Below, one piece after another: positions 35,810-43,405 of a stretch of DNA of 64,000 bases (the stretch's first letter is position 1; the number at the start of each line of letters is the position of its first letter). This DNA comes from TK10-74A sp965263065 (GTDB lineage: Bacteria; Chloroflexota; Dehalococcoidia; Bin125). Location: assembly GCA_965263065.1 (NCBI GenBank), contig CBDHGH010000003.1, positions 2,604,001-2,668,000 on the forward strand, read 5' to 3'. The notes below the pieces were generated by a model. It had not been told where the DNA came from and did not search any database. It was given only the letters and a program-made list of their open reading frames with translations. The position numbers and the translations under genes were made by a program.

Positions 35810-36985
35810 ATGGCGGCCCGGGCAGGCGCCGGCGCGTCTCGCCGCGGACGAGCTCGCTCGGGCCCGAGGGCGGCGGGCTCCAACGTGGGCGCGCCGTCGT
35901 GGCGCTACTTCGACCCCATTCTGCTGGTCGCCGCGCTGGCGCTGACGGGGTACGGCGCGCTGATGATCTACAGCGCCGCGCTGCCGCGCGATGCGACGGG
36001 CGTCGTGATCAGCGAGCCGGTGGTGCGGCATATCGCATCGGCGGCGGCGGGGGCGGTGGCGATGTTCATCGCGGCGCGGGTGAACTATCGGCTGCTGGAT
36101 GTGCTGGGCTGGTTCGCGTACGGGTTTGGCATCGTGCTGCTGCTGGCGGTGCTGGTGGTGGGGGTGGAGCAGTTCGGGTCGCGGCGCTGGTTCGACCTGG
36201 GATTCACGCTGGTGCAGGCGTCGGAGGTGGCGAAGCTGCTGACCATCATCGGGCTCGCGAAGTTCCTGACCGACTATCGGGACCGCCTGCACGAGCCGCG
36301 CATCTTTCTGGTCTCACTGGCGGTCGCCGTGGTTCCGGCCGCGTTGGTATTCGTCGAGCCGGACGCGGGCAGCTCGTCGGTCTTCCTGGTGCTGTGGGCC
36401 GTCATGGCCGCCTTCGCGGGGGCCTCCGCCAAGCATTTCCTAGTGCTGGGCGCCGCGCTGCTGGCGCTGGTGCCGGCCGTGCTGGTGGTGGGGGTGCAGG
36501 ACTACCAACGCGCGCGGATTGAGTCGTTCTTCGACCCGGAGTCGGACGCGCAGGGCTCGGGCTTCAATGTGCTGCAGGCGGAGTTGGCGGTGGGGTCGGG
36601 GGGGCTGACCGGCAAGGGATTCACCGAGGGCACGCAAACACAACTCGACTTCCTGCGCACGCAGACGACGGACTTCATCTTCAGCGTGCTGGCCGAGGAG
36701 TTGGGCCTGGCCGGCGCAATGGTGCTGTTCGCGCTGTTCCTGATCCTGATCCTCCGCCTGCTGCGGGCGATCACGAAGGCGCCGGACTCGTTTGGGCAGC
36801 TACTGATCGCGGGGATCGTGACGCTGATCGCGGTGCAGACGTTTATCGCGGTGGCGGTCAATATCCGGCTGCTGCCGGTGACCGGCATCCCGCTGCCGTT
36901 CATCAGCGTGGGCAACGCGTCGATCTTGGTGCTGTTCGCGGCGCTCGGCATCACGCAGTCGGTGCTGGTGCATCGGGACACGTAG
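35810..36985 (+). CDS. rodA: SEDS glycosyltransferase RodA
   Basis: 391 residues, ten or so membrane helices; the partner of PBP2 that polymerises lipid II. Family motifs are ALMIYSAALPRD, SRRWFDLGFTLVQASEVAKL, VEPDAGSSSVFLVLW, TTDFIFSVLAEELGLAGAM and GIPLPFISVGNASILVLFAALG. The first 30 residues are Arg/Ala-rich and cytoplasmic. Last gene of the mre operon, 25 bp after pbp2, followed at once by a strong terminator. FtsW is similar, but the operon context favours RodA. Confidence 0.95.
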   Translation: MAARAGAGASRRGRARSGPRAAGSNVGAPSWRYFDPILLVAALALTGYGALMIYSAALPRDATGVVISEPVVRHIASAAAGAVAMFIAARVNYRLLDVLGWFAYGFGIVLLLAVLVVGVEQFGSRRWFDLGFTLVQASEVAKLLTIIGLAKFLTDYRDRLHEPRIFLVSLAVAVVPAALVFVEPDAGSSSVFLVLWAVMAAFAGASAKHFLVLGAALLALVPAVLVVGVQDYQRARIESFFDPESDAQGSGFNVLQAELAVGSGGLTGKGFTEGTQTQLDFLRTQTTDFIFSVLAEELGLAGAMVLFALFLILILRLLRAITKAPDSFGQLLIAGIVTLIAVQTFIAVAVNIRLLPVTGIPLPFISVGNASILVLFAALGITQSVLVHRDT

Positions 36986-37004
36986 CGCGATGGGCGCACA
37001 TGGA

Positions 37005-37031
37005 ACGGGGGCGGCCGATGGCCGCCCCCGT
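37005..37031. terminator. Bidirectional terminator between rodA and clpC
   Basis: Perfect 12-bp stem ACGGGGGCGGCC / GGCCGCCCCCGT around the triloop GAT, in the 72-bp gap between convergent rodA and clpC. Same loop as the hairpin at 10170-10194. Confidence 0.75.
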
Positions 37032-37057
37032 AGCGATCGGGTGCAGGACGCCGGACG

Positions 37058-39796
37058 CTAGGGCGCGGCGGTGACGGGCTCTTCTTCTTCGCTGGGGGTG
37101 GATCCCTCGGGGTCGTCGGGGGCCTTGTCGAGGCCGCCGTCGTCGCCGCCGGGACCGCCGCGATCACTCGACCCGCCGCCACCGTCCGAGTCGCCGCCCC
37201 CGGAGCCGCCCTCGTCCGTCGATCCGCCGGATGGGGAATCCCCGGGGCTCGAGTCGTCGGCGGCGACGGCAGCGACGCTCTCGGCAATTTGGCCGGGGAT
37301 GCGGATGTAGTCGAGCTTGGTCTCCTCGGCGCCCGCGTCGTTGGTCTCGGTGACGATGTCCACCTTGATGGTGTCGCCGGGGTCGAACTCGCCCCGCAGG
37401 AGGGCCTCGGAGAGGGAGTCCTCCATGCGCTCCTGGATGACGCGCCGCAGCGGCCGTGCGCCGAAGACGGGGTCGTAGCCCTTCTCGCCCAGCCAGTCGC
37501 GGGCGGCGGGGGTAACGTCGAGGTTGATGCCCTTGAGCGCGACCTGCTTGTCGATCTCCTTGAGCATCAAGTCGACGATCTCGCGGATGTGCGCCTTGCC
37601 GAGCGTGTGGAAGACGAGCGTGGAGTCGACCCGGTTGAGGAACTCGGGCCGGAAGATGCGCTTCATCTCCGTGAGAACCTTGTCCTTCATGCGCTCATAC
37701 TGCTGGGCGTCGGTCTTGGCTGCGTCGGACTTGACGGTGAAGCCGAGCGCGGATTCCTTGCGGATCAGGTCCGACCCGACGTTGGACGTCATGATGATGA
37801 TGGTGTTGCGGAAGCTGACCTTGCGGCCCTTGGCGTCGGTCAGGTGCCCGTCGTCGAAGACCTGGAGCAGCATGTTGAAGACTTCGGTGTGCGCCTTCTC
37901 GACCTCGTCCAAGAGGATGAGGCAGTAGTTCTTGCGGCGCACGGTGTCGGTCAACTGGCCGCCGTCGTCGTAGCCGACGTAGCCGGGAGGGGCGCCGACG
38001 AGCCGGGCAACGGTGTGGCGCTCCATGAACTCCGACATGTCGAGGCGCACCATGTTCTCGTCGGAGCCGAACATGAACTCGGACAGGGCGCGCGCGAGTT
38101 CGGTCTTGCCGACGCCGGTGGGCCCGAGGAACATGAAGACGCCGATCGGGCGGCGGGGATCCTTGAGGCCGGCCCGGGCGCGACGCACGGCCTTGGCGAG
38201 CGCCTTGATCGGCTCGTCCTGGCCGACGACGCGGTCGTGGATGGCCTCTTCCATGTGCAGGAGGCGCTGTGACTCCTCGGTCGCGATCTGGACGAGCGGG
38301 ATGCCGGTCCACATCGAGACGACTTCGGCGATGTCCTCGCCGCTGACGACGGCCTCGTCGTCTCCGCGCTCCTGATTGAGATCCTTCTCCAGGGTTTCGA
38401 TGCGCTCCTGGAGCTTCAGTTCGCGGTCGCGCAGTTCGGCGGCGTACTCGTACTGCTGCGAGTTGATCGCCGCTTCCTTCTCCTTGCGGATGCTCTCCAG
38501 GCCCACCATGGCCTCCTTGAGGCTCGGGGGGGTGTAAGAGCGGCGGATGCGCACGCGGGAGGCGGACTCATCGATCAGGTCGATGGCCTTGTCGGGGAGC
38601 GCACGGTCGGAGATGTAGCGAGCGGACATCTCGGCGGCGGCGGCGACGGCCTCGGCGGAGATGGCGAGCTTGTGGTGCGCCTCGTACTGGCCCTTGATGC
38701 CCATGAGGATCTCGACGGTCTCCTCGACGCTGGGCTCCTCGACGACGATGGGCTGGAAGCGCCGCTCCAGGGCGGCGTCGCGCTCGATGTGCTTGCGGTA
38801 GTCGTCCAGGGTGGTGGCGCCGATGGTCTGCAGCTCGCCGCGGGCGAGGGAGGGCTTGAGGATGTTGGCCGCGTCGACGGCGCCCTCGGCGGCGCCCGCG
38901 CCGACCAGCATGTGCATCTCGTCGATGAAGAGCACGCAGTTGCCGGCGTTCTTGATCTCCTCGATGACCTTCTTGAGGCGCTCCTCGAACTCGCCGCGGT
39001 ACTTGGTGCCCGCGACGAGCGAGCCGACATCGAGGGTGAGCAGCCGCTTGCCCTGCAGGGTCTCCGGCACGTCGCCGGCGACGATGCGCTGCGCCAGACC
39101 CTCCACGACGGCGGTCTTGCCGACGCCGGGCTCGCCGATGAGCACGGGGTTGTTCTTGGTCCGCCGGGAGAGGATCTGGATGACGCGCTGGATCTCCTGC
39201 TCCCGGCCGATGACGGGGTCGAGCTGATCGGCGCGCGCGGCGGCCGTGAGGTCGATGCCAAGCTGGTCGATGGTGGGCGTGCGGGTGGATGTCCGGCCGC
39301 CGCTGGGGCTGCCGGCCTTGCCGCCCGTGCCCGCGCCGCTGGTGGCGGGGGAGCTCTGCGAGAGGATGCGGGTGGTCTCGGCGCGGACCCGCTCCAGGTT
39401 GACACCCAGGCTCTCCAGGACGCCGGCCGCGATGCCCTCACCCTCCCGCACCAGGCCGAGCAGCAGGTGCTCGGTGCCGATGTAGTGGTGGTTGAGGCGG
39501 CGCGCCTCATCGACGGCGAGCTCGATGACCTTCTTGGCGCGCGGCGTGAGGCCGATCTCGCCGAGCACGGCGCGGTCGCCGCGCCCAATGATGAACTCCA
39601 CGGCGGAGCGCACCTTGCTCAACTCCACGCCGAGATTGGCCAGCACCTTGGCGGCGACGCCGTCGCCCTCGCGCACGAGGCCGAGCAGCAGGTGCTCGGT
39701 GCCGATGTAGTTGTGGTTGAAGCGCTGGGCCTCTTCCTGGGCGAGGGTCAGGACGCGCCTGGCTCGCTCGGTGAACTTGTCAAAGCGGTCTGCCAT
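37058..39796 (-). CDS. clpC: ATP-dependent Clp protease ATP-binding subunit ClpC
   Basis: 912 residues, Hsp100 unfoldase that feeds ClpP. Two Clp-N repeats (EEAQRFNHNYIGTEHLLLGL and DEARRLNHHYIGTEHLLLGL) fill residues 1-150. AAA1 Walker A GEPGVGKTA lies near 220, a UVR/middle coiled segment near 440-480 (AAINSQQYEYAAELRDRELK), and AAA2 Walker A GPTGVGKTE near 560. The C-terminal 70 residues are Gly/Ser/Asp/Glu-rich low complexity, longer than usual. The ClpP-docking loop was not checked. Confidence 0.96.
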   Translation of the reverse strand: MADRFDKFTERARRVLTLAQEEAQRFNHNYIGTEHLLLGLVREGDGVAAKVLANLGVELSKVRSAVEFIIGRGDRAVLGEIGLTPRAKKVIELAVDEARRLNHHYIGTEHLLLGLVREGEGIAAGVLESLGVNLERVRAETTRILSQSSPATSGAGTGGKAGSPSGGRTSTRTPTIDQLGIDLTAAARADQLDPVIGREQEIQRVIQILSRRTKNNPVLIGEPGVGKTAVVEGLAQRIVAGDVPETLQGKRLLTLDVGSLVAGTKYRGEFEERLKKVIEEIKNAGNCVLFIDEMHMLVGAGAAEGAVDAANILKPSLARGELQTIGATTLDDYRKHIERDAALERRFQPIVVEEPSVEETVEILMGIKGQYEAHHKLAISAEAVAAAAEMSARYISDRALPDKAIDLIDESASRVRIRRSYTPPSLKEAMVGLESIRKEKEAAINSQQYEYAAELRDRELKLQERIETLEKDLNQERGDDEAVVSGEDIAEVVSMWTGIPLVQIATEESQRLLHMEEAIHDRVVGQDEPIKALAKAVRRARAGLKDPRRPIGVFMFLGPTGVGKTELARALSEFMFGSDENMVRLDMSEFMERHTVARLVGAPPGYVGYDDGGQLTDTVRRKNYCLILLDEVEKAHTEVFNMLLQVFDDGHLTDAKGRKVSFRNTIIIMTSNVGSDLIRKESALGFTVKSDAAKTDAQQYERMKDKVLTEMKRIFRPEFLNRVDSTLVFHTLGKAHIREIVDLMLKEIDKQVALKGINLDVTPAARDWLGEKGYDPVFGARPLRRVIQERMEDSLSEALLRGEFDPGDTIKVDIVTETNDAGAEETKLDYIRIPGQIAESVAAVAADDSSPGDSPSGGSTDEGGSGGGDSDGGGGSSDRGGPGGDDGGLDKAPDDPEGSTPSEEEEPVTAAP

Positions 39797-39878
39797 GGCG
39801 TCCCTCCCCTGGTTTCGAGCCTATCAACGGCCCCCAGGTGCGTCTACGGAACGACCGGGCCAGCGTGACGGATGGCAC

Positions 39879-39908
39879 GCCCCGTCCCGGCGACAGCCGG
39901 CACGGGGC
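39879..39908 (-). terminator. Hairpin after the S1-domain gene
   Basis: GCCCCGT / ACGGGGC outer arms and CCGG / CCGG inner arms around CGACAG, with one C-C mismatch. It sits 16 bases past the stop of the S1 gene and before clpC on the same strand. Confidence 0.45.
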
Positions 39909-39923
39909 CGCGGGCCTGCCCGG

Positions 39924-41381
39924 CTATGCCTCGGTCGTACGGCTGCGGAGATCTTCCTCGGAGATGCCGGCCCGCTGCAGCGCCGCTTCCATGGGGCTGA
40001 CGGGGGCGGGCGGGGGGCCGGCGGGGGCCGCCGCGGGGTCGCCCGCGGGGGCGGCGGGGTCGGCGGCGGGAGGGGGAGGCGGGGCTTCCCCGCGCTCGAC
40101 GCCGAAGCGATCGGCGACCTCCTCCGGCAGCATCTGGATGCCGCCCTCGCCGTTGAAGACCCAGCCCACACGCTCGGCCTCGGCGCGGGCCTGGCGCAGG
40201 CTCAACCCCAAGCGGTGGCGGTCGCGCTCGATGCGGACGATCTTGACCGGCACGACATCGCCCTCGGCGAGGACTTCGCGGGGGTGCGAGATGCGCCGGT
40301 CGACGAGTTCGGAGACGTGGATGAGCCCTTCGACGGGGCCCTCGATGCGGGCGAAGGCGCCGAACGTGACCAGCTTGGTGACCATGCCGGGCACGACCTG
40401 GTTGACCTCGTAGCTGGCGACGACGATGTCCCATTCCTCGGGCCGGGCGCGGCGGATGGAGAGGCCGATCTTCTTGGCCTCGTGGTCGACCTTCATCACG
40501 TAGACATCGACGGGCTCGCCGATCTTGAAGAGGTCCTCGGGGTTCACCTCGCGGTCCCAGGAGAGCTCGGAGAGGTGGACGAGGCCGTCGGCGCCGCCGA
40601 GGTCGACGAAGACGCCGAAGCTGCGGATGCTGGTGACCTTGCCCGCGCGGATCTCGCCCTCGCGCAACTCGGCGAGGAGGCGGTCCTTCTGCTCGGCGCG
40701 CCATTCCTGCATGGCGGCGCGCTCGGACAGGATGACCCGGTTACGGCGGCGGTTGATCTCGATGACCTTGAGGCGCAGGTTGCGGCCGACGAAGTCGGCG
40801 AGGCCGCCGCCGCTCTCGCGGTCGGGGGCGGCGCCCACGACCTGGCTCAGCGGGACGAAGGCGTTGACGCCCTCGACGTTGACCAGTAGCCCGCCCTTAT
40901 TGAAGCCGGTGACGCCGGCCTCGAAGATCGCGCCGCTCTCGTGGCGGTTCTGGAGTTCCCGCCAGCCTTGCTCACCGCGCGCCCGGTCGATGGAGAGCAG
41001 CAACTGGTCCTCTTCGACCTCGGGCTGCAGCACATAGACGAGCAGGGTGTCGCCGACGGACAGCGCGCCGCGCTGCTCGGGCGACATGGAGTGCATCTCG
41101 CTGGGAGCGACGATGCCCTCCGCTTTGGCGCGGACGTCGACGATGAAGCTGTCGCCGGCGCGGCCGACGAGGGTGCCTTCGACGACGTCGCCACGCTGGA
41201 GGTGCGCAAAGGCTGGACCGGCCTCATCAAGCAACTCGGCCATGGTGAGCTTGGCGCCGGGGGCGGCGGGGGGATCGGATAGGGCGGGTGAAGCGGACGG
41301 GTTCTGTGCCAAGGGCGTTGGTTTCGCCGACGCGCTGGTGGTGTCTGGGGAGACGCGCGCCGACCCTTTCGCGGAGGCCAT
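39924..41381 (-). CDS. S1 domain RNA-binding protein (ribosomal S1-like)
   Basis: 485 residues from ATG 41379-41381. Four S1 OB-fold domains are visible: GDVVEGTLVGRAGDSFIVDV, then one around VTGFNKGGLLVNVEGVNAFV, GKVTSIRSFGVFVDLGGADG and GMVTKLVTFGAFARIEGPVE, each with its LVHLSEL-like end. About 50 N-terminal residues are Ser/Ala/Pro-rich and the C-terminus is Pro/Ala-rich before SPMEAALQRAGISEEDL. Probably the organism's 30S S1 or a close analogue that helps mRNA binding; six-domain proteobacterial S1 is larger, and four domains are normal in Gram-positives and Chloroflexi. An in-frame TTG upstream (41406-41408) is an alternative start. Confidence 0.88.
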   Translation of the reverse strand: MASAKGSARVSPDTTSASAKPTPLAQNPSASPALSDPPAAPGAKLTMAELLDEAGPAFAHLQRGDVVEGTLVGRAGDSFIVDVRAKAEGIVAPSEMHSMSPEQRGALSVGDTLLVYVLQPEVEEDQLLLSIDRARGEQGWRELQNRHESGAIFEAGVTGFNKGGLLVNVEGVNAFVPLSQVVGAAPDRESGGGLADFVGRNLRLKVIEINRRRNRVILSERAAMQEWRAEQKDRLLAELREGEIRAGKVTSIRSFGVFVDLGGADGLVHLSELSWDREVNPEDLFKIGEPVDVYVMKVDHEAKKIGLSIRRARPEEWDIVVASYEVNQVVPGMVTKLVTFGAFARIEGPVEGLIHVSELVDRRISHPREVLAEGDVVPVKIVRIERDRHRLGLSLRQARAEAERVGWVFNGEGGIQMLPEEVADRFGVERGEAPPPPPAADPAAPAGDPAAAPAGPPPAPVSPMEAALQRAGISEEDLRSRTTEA

Positions 41382-41520
41382 GGTAGCCACGGGCTCCGGT
41401 CGGGGCAAACCGGGAGGTCGGGGGAGTGCGAACTACCGTCGGATGGAGGGGGGCCGGCCTACTCGGTCGGTGGGGGTGGATAGCCGGTCGAAGCTCTGGT
41501 TCGAGCGCCGCTTGCGGTGT

Positions 41521-41793
41521 CTAGTCCTTCGGCGCAGGCTTGGGCTTGCCTCCTGGGGGCTTGCGCGATCCCTGCGGTTTGGGAGGCGCTTCGCGCGGGT
41601 CGGTCCCTTCAATCACGTACCCTGACGACGTGTCACTGGATGACATGGCTTCCCTCGGTCGAAGCTCTCGGGTGTTCTGGGAAGGCTTCGGGTTTCCGCC
41701 AGGCGGCTTGCGCGATCCCTGCGGCTTGGCGGGTGCTCTCCGCGGACTGGTCGTCTTCGTCCCGCTCTCGCGGGGTGCATCACCGGATGGCAT
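41521..41793 (-). CDS. Two-unit fusion of a tandem 41-residue Pro/Lys-rich peptide (units 2+3)
   Basis: 90 residues from ATG 41791-41793, with CGAGGAG 5 bases before. It consists of two copies of the peptide encoded alone at 41815-41940. Unit 2 is residues 1-41; residue 42 is CGA exactly where unit 1 has its TGA stop; seven linker residues correspond to the 21-base spacer; unit 3 starts with an internal ATG at 41644-41646 and runs 41 residues to TAG. Units 2 and 3 share KPQGSRKPPGG and PKP. Strongly basic, no Cys, no signal peptide, no membrane segment. Function and family unknown. Third-position GC is lower than in neighbouring genes, suggesting acquisition. Confidence 0.55.
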   Translation of the reverse strand: MPSGDAPRESGTKTTSPRRAPAKPQGSRKPPGGNPKPSQNTRELRPREAMSSSDTSSGYVIEGTDPREAPPKPQGSRKPPGGKPKPAPKD

Positions 41794-41814
41794 GAGACTC
41801 CTCGGGCGAGATGC

Positions 41815-41940
41815 TCAGCTGTTCTGCGCGGGCTTGGGACTCCCGCTGGCGGGCTTGCGCCTGCCCACGGGCGGAGGCGGCGCGATCCGAGGACTGGTCC
41901 CCTTGATTACGCCCTTCCGGGGTGTCTGACTCGATGGCAT
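41815..41940 (-). CDS. 41-residue Pro/Lys-rich peptide, unit 1
   Basis: ATG 41938-41940, TGA 41815-41817, preceded by GAGGAG 5 bases before the ATG. The peptide has Pro at 2, 7, 17, 21-24, 30, 35 and 37, and Lys/Arg at 8, 9, 13, 18, 27-29 and 36. The C-terminal half reads GRRKPASGSPKPAQNS. It aligns without gaps to the two units downstream: shared positions are Met1, Ser3, Gly14 or Thr14, Pro17-Arg18, Ala20-Pro21, Pro24, Gly26, Arg28-Lys29-Pro30, Gly33 and Pro35-Lys36-Pro37. It begins 9 bases after the membrane protein stop, so the two are one transcript. No known family recognised. Confidence 0.55.
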   Translation of the reverse strand: MPSSQTPRKGVIKGTSPRIAPPPPVGRRKPASGSPKPAQNS

Positions 41941-41949
41941 GCTGACTCC

Positions 41950-42609
41950 TCACGAAACGGCTGATACCTCACTGCCGTTGACTATATCATACACCATGGT
42001 TGCAGCCCATCCCTCGGGAGCTGGGGAATGTGGGGACCACTTCGAATTCCAGACATAGGTATAGGTGAGAACACACTTCACTTTCGAGTCCACGATGAAC
42101 TCGCACGTCTCTTGATGCGACTCGCCGGGCTCAATGCTCGCTGCATTCTTGGGCCACTCTCGGGTGAACTCGTCGAGTGTAGGCCACTGGAAATCTCTGG
42201 CCTGCTGCGACACGAATACCTGAGCATCTAGACTTTCGATCTCCGCGTCGGTAATGGGCTGCACCTGCTGTAGCCGGAACAATCCCTTACGCAGGTCGAC
42301 AAGCACTCTGGAACTGTTGTGCAAGTTGGATGTCACTACAATATGAACGTAGCTGTCCCCAACCGGTCTGTGCGACACTTCTTGCGAGACGGTGAGGTGG
42401 GGTTCAAGATCCCTGAAGAGCCGCAACTTGAGAACGGCGAAGACGCCACCTACCAGGATTGCAATGCTGGTTACGCCCGCCTGTATGTCGCGTAAGGCGA
42501 ATCCCAGCGCTACGTAGCCGACGGCTATGAATGCGATGAGGATGCCCAGTACCAGCGCCCCCCACTGCAGCTCGCTGCGCGGCCGAAGTCTGCGCTTCCA
42601 CTCGCTCAC
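41950..42609 (-). CDS. Hypothetical protein with two N-terminal membrane helices
   Basis: 219 residues. A basic start (MSEWKRRLRPRSELQWG) is followed by two membrane helices at about 17-38 (ALVLGILIAFIAVGYVALGF) and 43-62 (AGVTSIAILVGGVFAVLKL), then a soluble domain of about 150 residues rich in beta strands (HLTVSQEVSHRPVG, SYVHIVVTSNLHNSSRVLVD, CEFIVDSKVKCVLTYTYVWN). Hairpin topology puts this domain most likely in the cytoplasm. No family recognised. Base composition is clearly lower in GC than all neighbours, with codons such as ATA, AAA and TTG, suggesting recent arrival. It directly precedes the peptide units. Confidence 0.75.
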   Translation of the reverse strand: MSEWKRRLRPRSELQWGALVLGILIAFIAVGYVALGFALRDIQAGVTSIAILVGGVFAVLKLRLFRDLEPHLTVSQEVSHRPVGDSYVHIVVTSNLHNSSRVLVDLRKGLFRLQQVQPITDAEIESLDAQVFVSQQARDFQWPTLDEFTREWPKNAASIEPGESHQETCEFIVDSKVKCVLTYTYVWNSKWSPHSPAPEGWAATMVYDIVNGSEVSAVS

Positions 42610-42702
42610 CCGGTCCTCCAGTTCTGCCCGAGCCTACGCACTCCCGAGCAACCCTGCCACGGCCTGTTCAGCGGGCCAGCCTTCGGGGGACTGCCAGGGC
42701 CC

Positions 42703-42966
42703 CTACAGCGGCCGGCCCGACACGACGGGCTCCGAGGCCAGGAGATCGCGGAGGGACAACTCCTCCGGATCGGCGCGGGAGGATTGGACTCCAGGCCATT
42801 GCCCGTGGGCAAGTCGTGATTCCGGGATCGACACCACGTCGCCGACGTGCCAGCCGTCCACTCCCAGCAACCCCGTGCCCGTCTTCTCATGTTCCGGCGG
42901 CGGCGGCGCGATGCTGGCCTGGGCGAGGCCGGCCCCGATCAGGAAGCCCCGCACGGCCCGTGCCAT
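42703..42966 (-). CDS. Doubtful small ORF before the 5S rRNA terminator
   Basis: 87 residues from ATG 42964-42966: MARAVRGFLIGAGLAQASIA, then PPPPEHEKTGTGLLG and a C-terminal HVGDVVSIPESRLAHGQW region. It has no ribosome binding site and no recognised family. The first 20 residues look weakly hydrophobic. It fills the otherwise empty 400-bp stretch between the membrane protein and 5S rRNA. It could be chance; the rest of the stretch shows nothing else. Confidence 0.25.
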   Translation of the reverse strand: MARAVRGFLIGAGLAQASIAPPPPEHEKTGTGLLGVDGWHVGDVVSIPESRLAHGQWPGVQSSRADPEELSLRDLLASEPVVSGRPL

Positions 42967-43014
42967 GCCGGCGCCGGGTCGGGGCACGCGGCCAGCGACG
43001 ACCGCGGGAAATGC

Positions 43015-43040
43015 AAACGCCCGCCGGATGACGGGCGTTT
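43015..43040 (-). terminator. Terminator of the 5S rRNA transcript
   Basis: AAACGCCCG / CGGGCGTTT stem of 9 bp with an 8-base loop. It starts about 12 bases past the 3' end of 5S rRNA in the minus direction, and the stem ends in T residues (GGGCGTTTGC). Classical intrinsic terminator. Confidence 0.8.
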
Positions 43041-43051
43041 TGCGGAGGTTG

Positions 43052-43169
43052 GGCTGGCGATGGCCTATTTTCCGCAGGGGGTTGCCCCCCGAGTATCGTC
43101 AGCGCTGCGGCGTTTCACTTCCGTGTTCGGGATGGGAACGGGTGGGGCCACCGCGCTCTAATCACCAGC
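43052..43169 (-). rRNA. rrf: 5S ribosomal RNA
   Basis: 118 bases. On the minus strand the 5' end GCTGGTGAT pairs with the 3' end ATCGCCAGC as helix I. The central GGCCCCACCCGTTCCCATCC and GAACACGGAAGTGAAAC are the universally conserved loop B/C regions. It is not linked to a 23S gene in this window: tRNA-Ala lies 60 bases upstream and a terminator follows. Confidence 0.95.
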
Positions 43170-43229
43170 GCCGCGAGCATTGTAGGACCACTGCGGCGTT
43201 CCGCGCTAGCGGTGGTGGTGGGGTGGGGG

Positions 43230-43305
43230 TGGTGGAGCCGAGGGGGATCGAACCCCTGACCTCCGCCTTGCAAAGGCGGCGCTCTCCCAGCTGAGCTACG
43301 GCCCC
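43230..43305 (-). tRNA. tRNA-Ala (TGC)
   Basis: 76 bases with encoded CCA. Acceptor GGGGCCG / CGGCTCC, D-arm GCTCAGCTGGGAGAGC, anticodon loop CTTTGCA with TGC, T-arm with GGTTCGATCC. A complete cloverleaf can be drawn. In most bacteria this tRNA lies in the 16S-23S spacer beside tRNA-Ile; here it stands before 5S instead. Confidence 0.97.
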
Positions 43306-43312
43306 GGGTGGG

Positions 43313-43343
43313 GAGTCCGGCCGGGGAGGGCCCCGGCGGACTC
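43313..43343 (-). terminator. Strong hairpin between the kinase gene and tRNA-Ala
   Basis: GAGTCC and GCCGGGG arms pair with CCCCGGC and GGACTC around AGGG, with one bulged G. It follows the histidine kinase stop by about 60 bases. It could end the signalling operon, or be part of the tRNA-Ala leader; there is no T run. Confidence 0.4.
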
Positions 43344-43405
43344 GATGCCGCACCAGTCTACTCCCCTCGGTCGCCTCGGCGGCGGGGGACGGAGCAGTGC
43401 CGCCG

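Larger units (their letters stand above)
41521..41940 (-). repeat. Three tandem 147-bp coding units
   Basis: Starts of the three units on the minus strand are 41940, 41793 and 41646, exactly 147 bases apart: 41 codons, a stop (or former stop) codon and a 21-base spacer with a CCGAGG-type ribosome binding site. The best conserved DNA block (GCTTGCGCGATCCCTGCGG on the plus strand) is at 41559 and 41706. Past unit 3 a fragment of the spacer (AGAGCTTCGACCG) recurs at about 41485-41497, as if another unit had begun there. Confidence 0.8.

Noticed and set aside
41540..41929. Plus-strand open frame over the peptide repeats, also repetitive (GLPPGGLRDPCG-like)
   Set aside because: The repetition is inherited from the DNA. 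It starts at TTG without a ribosome binding site, whereas the minus strand has ATG, GAGGAG sites and stops in register with the repeat.
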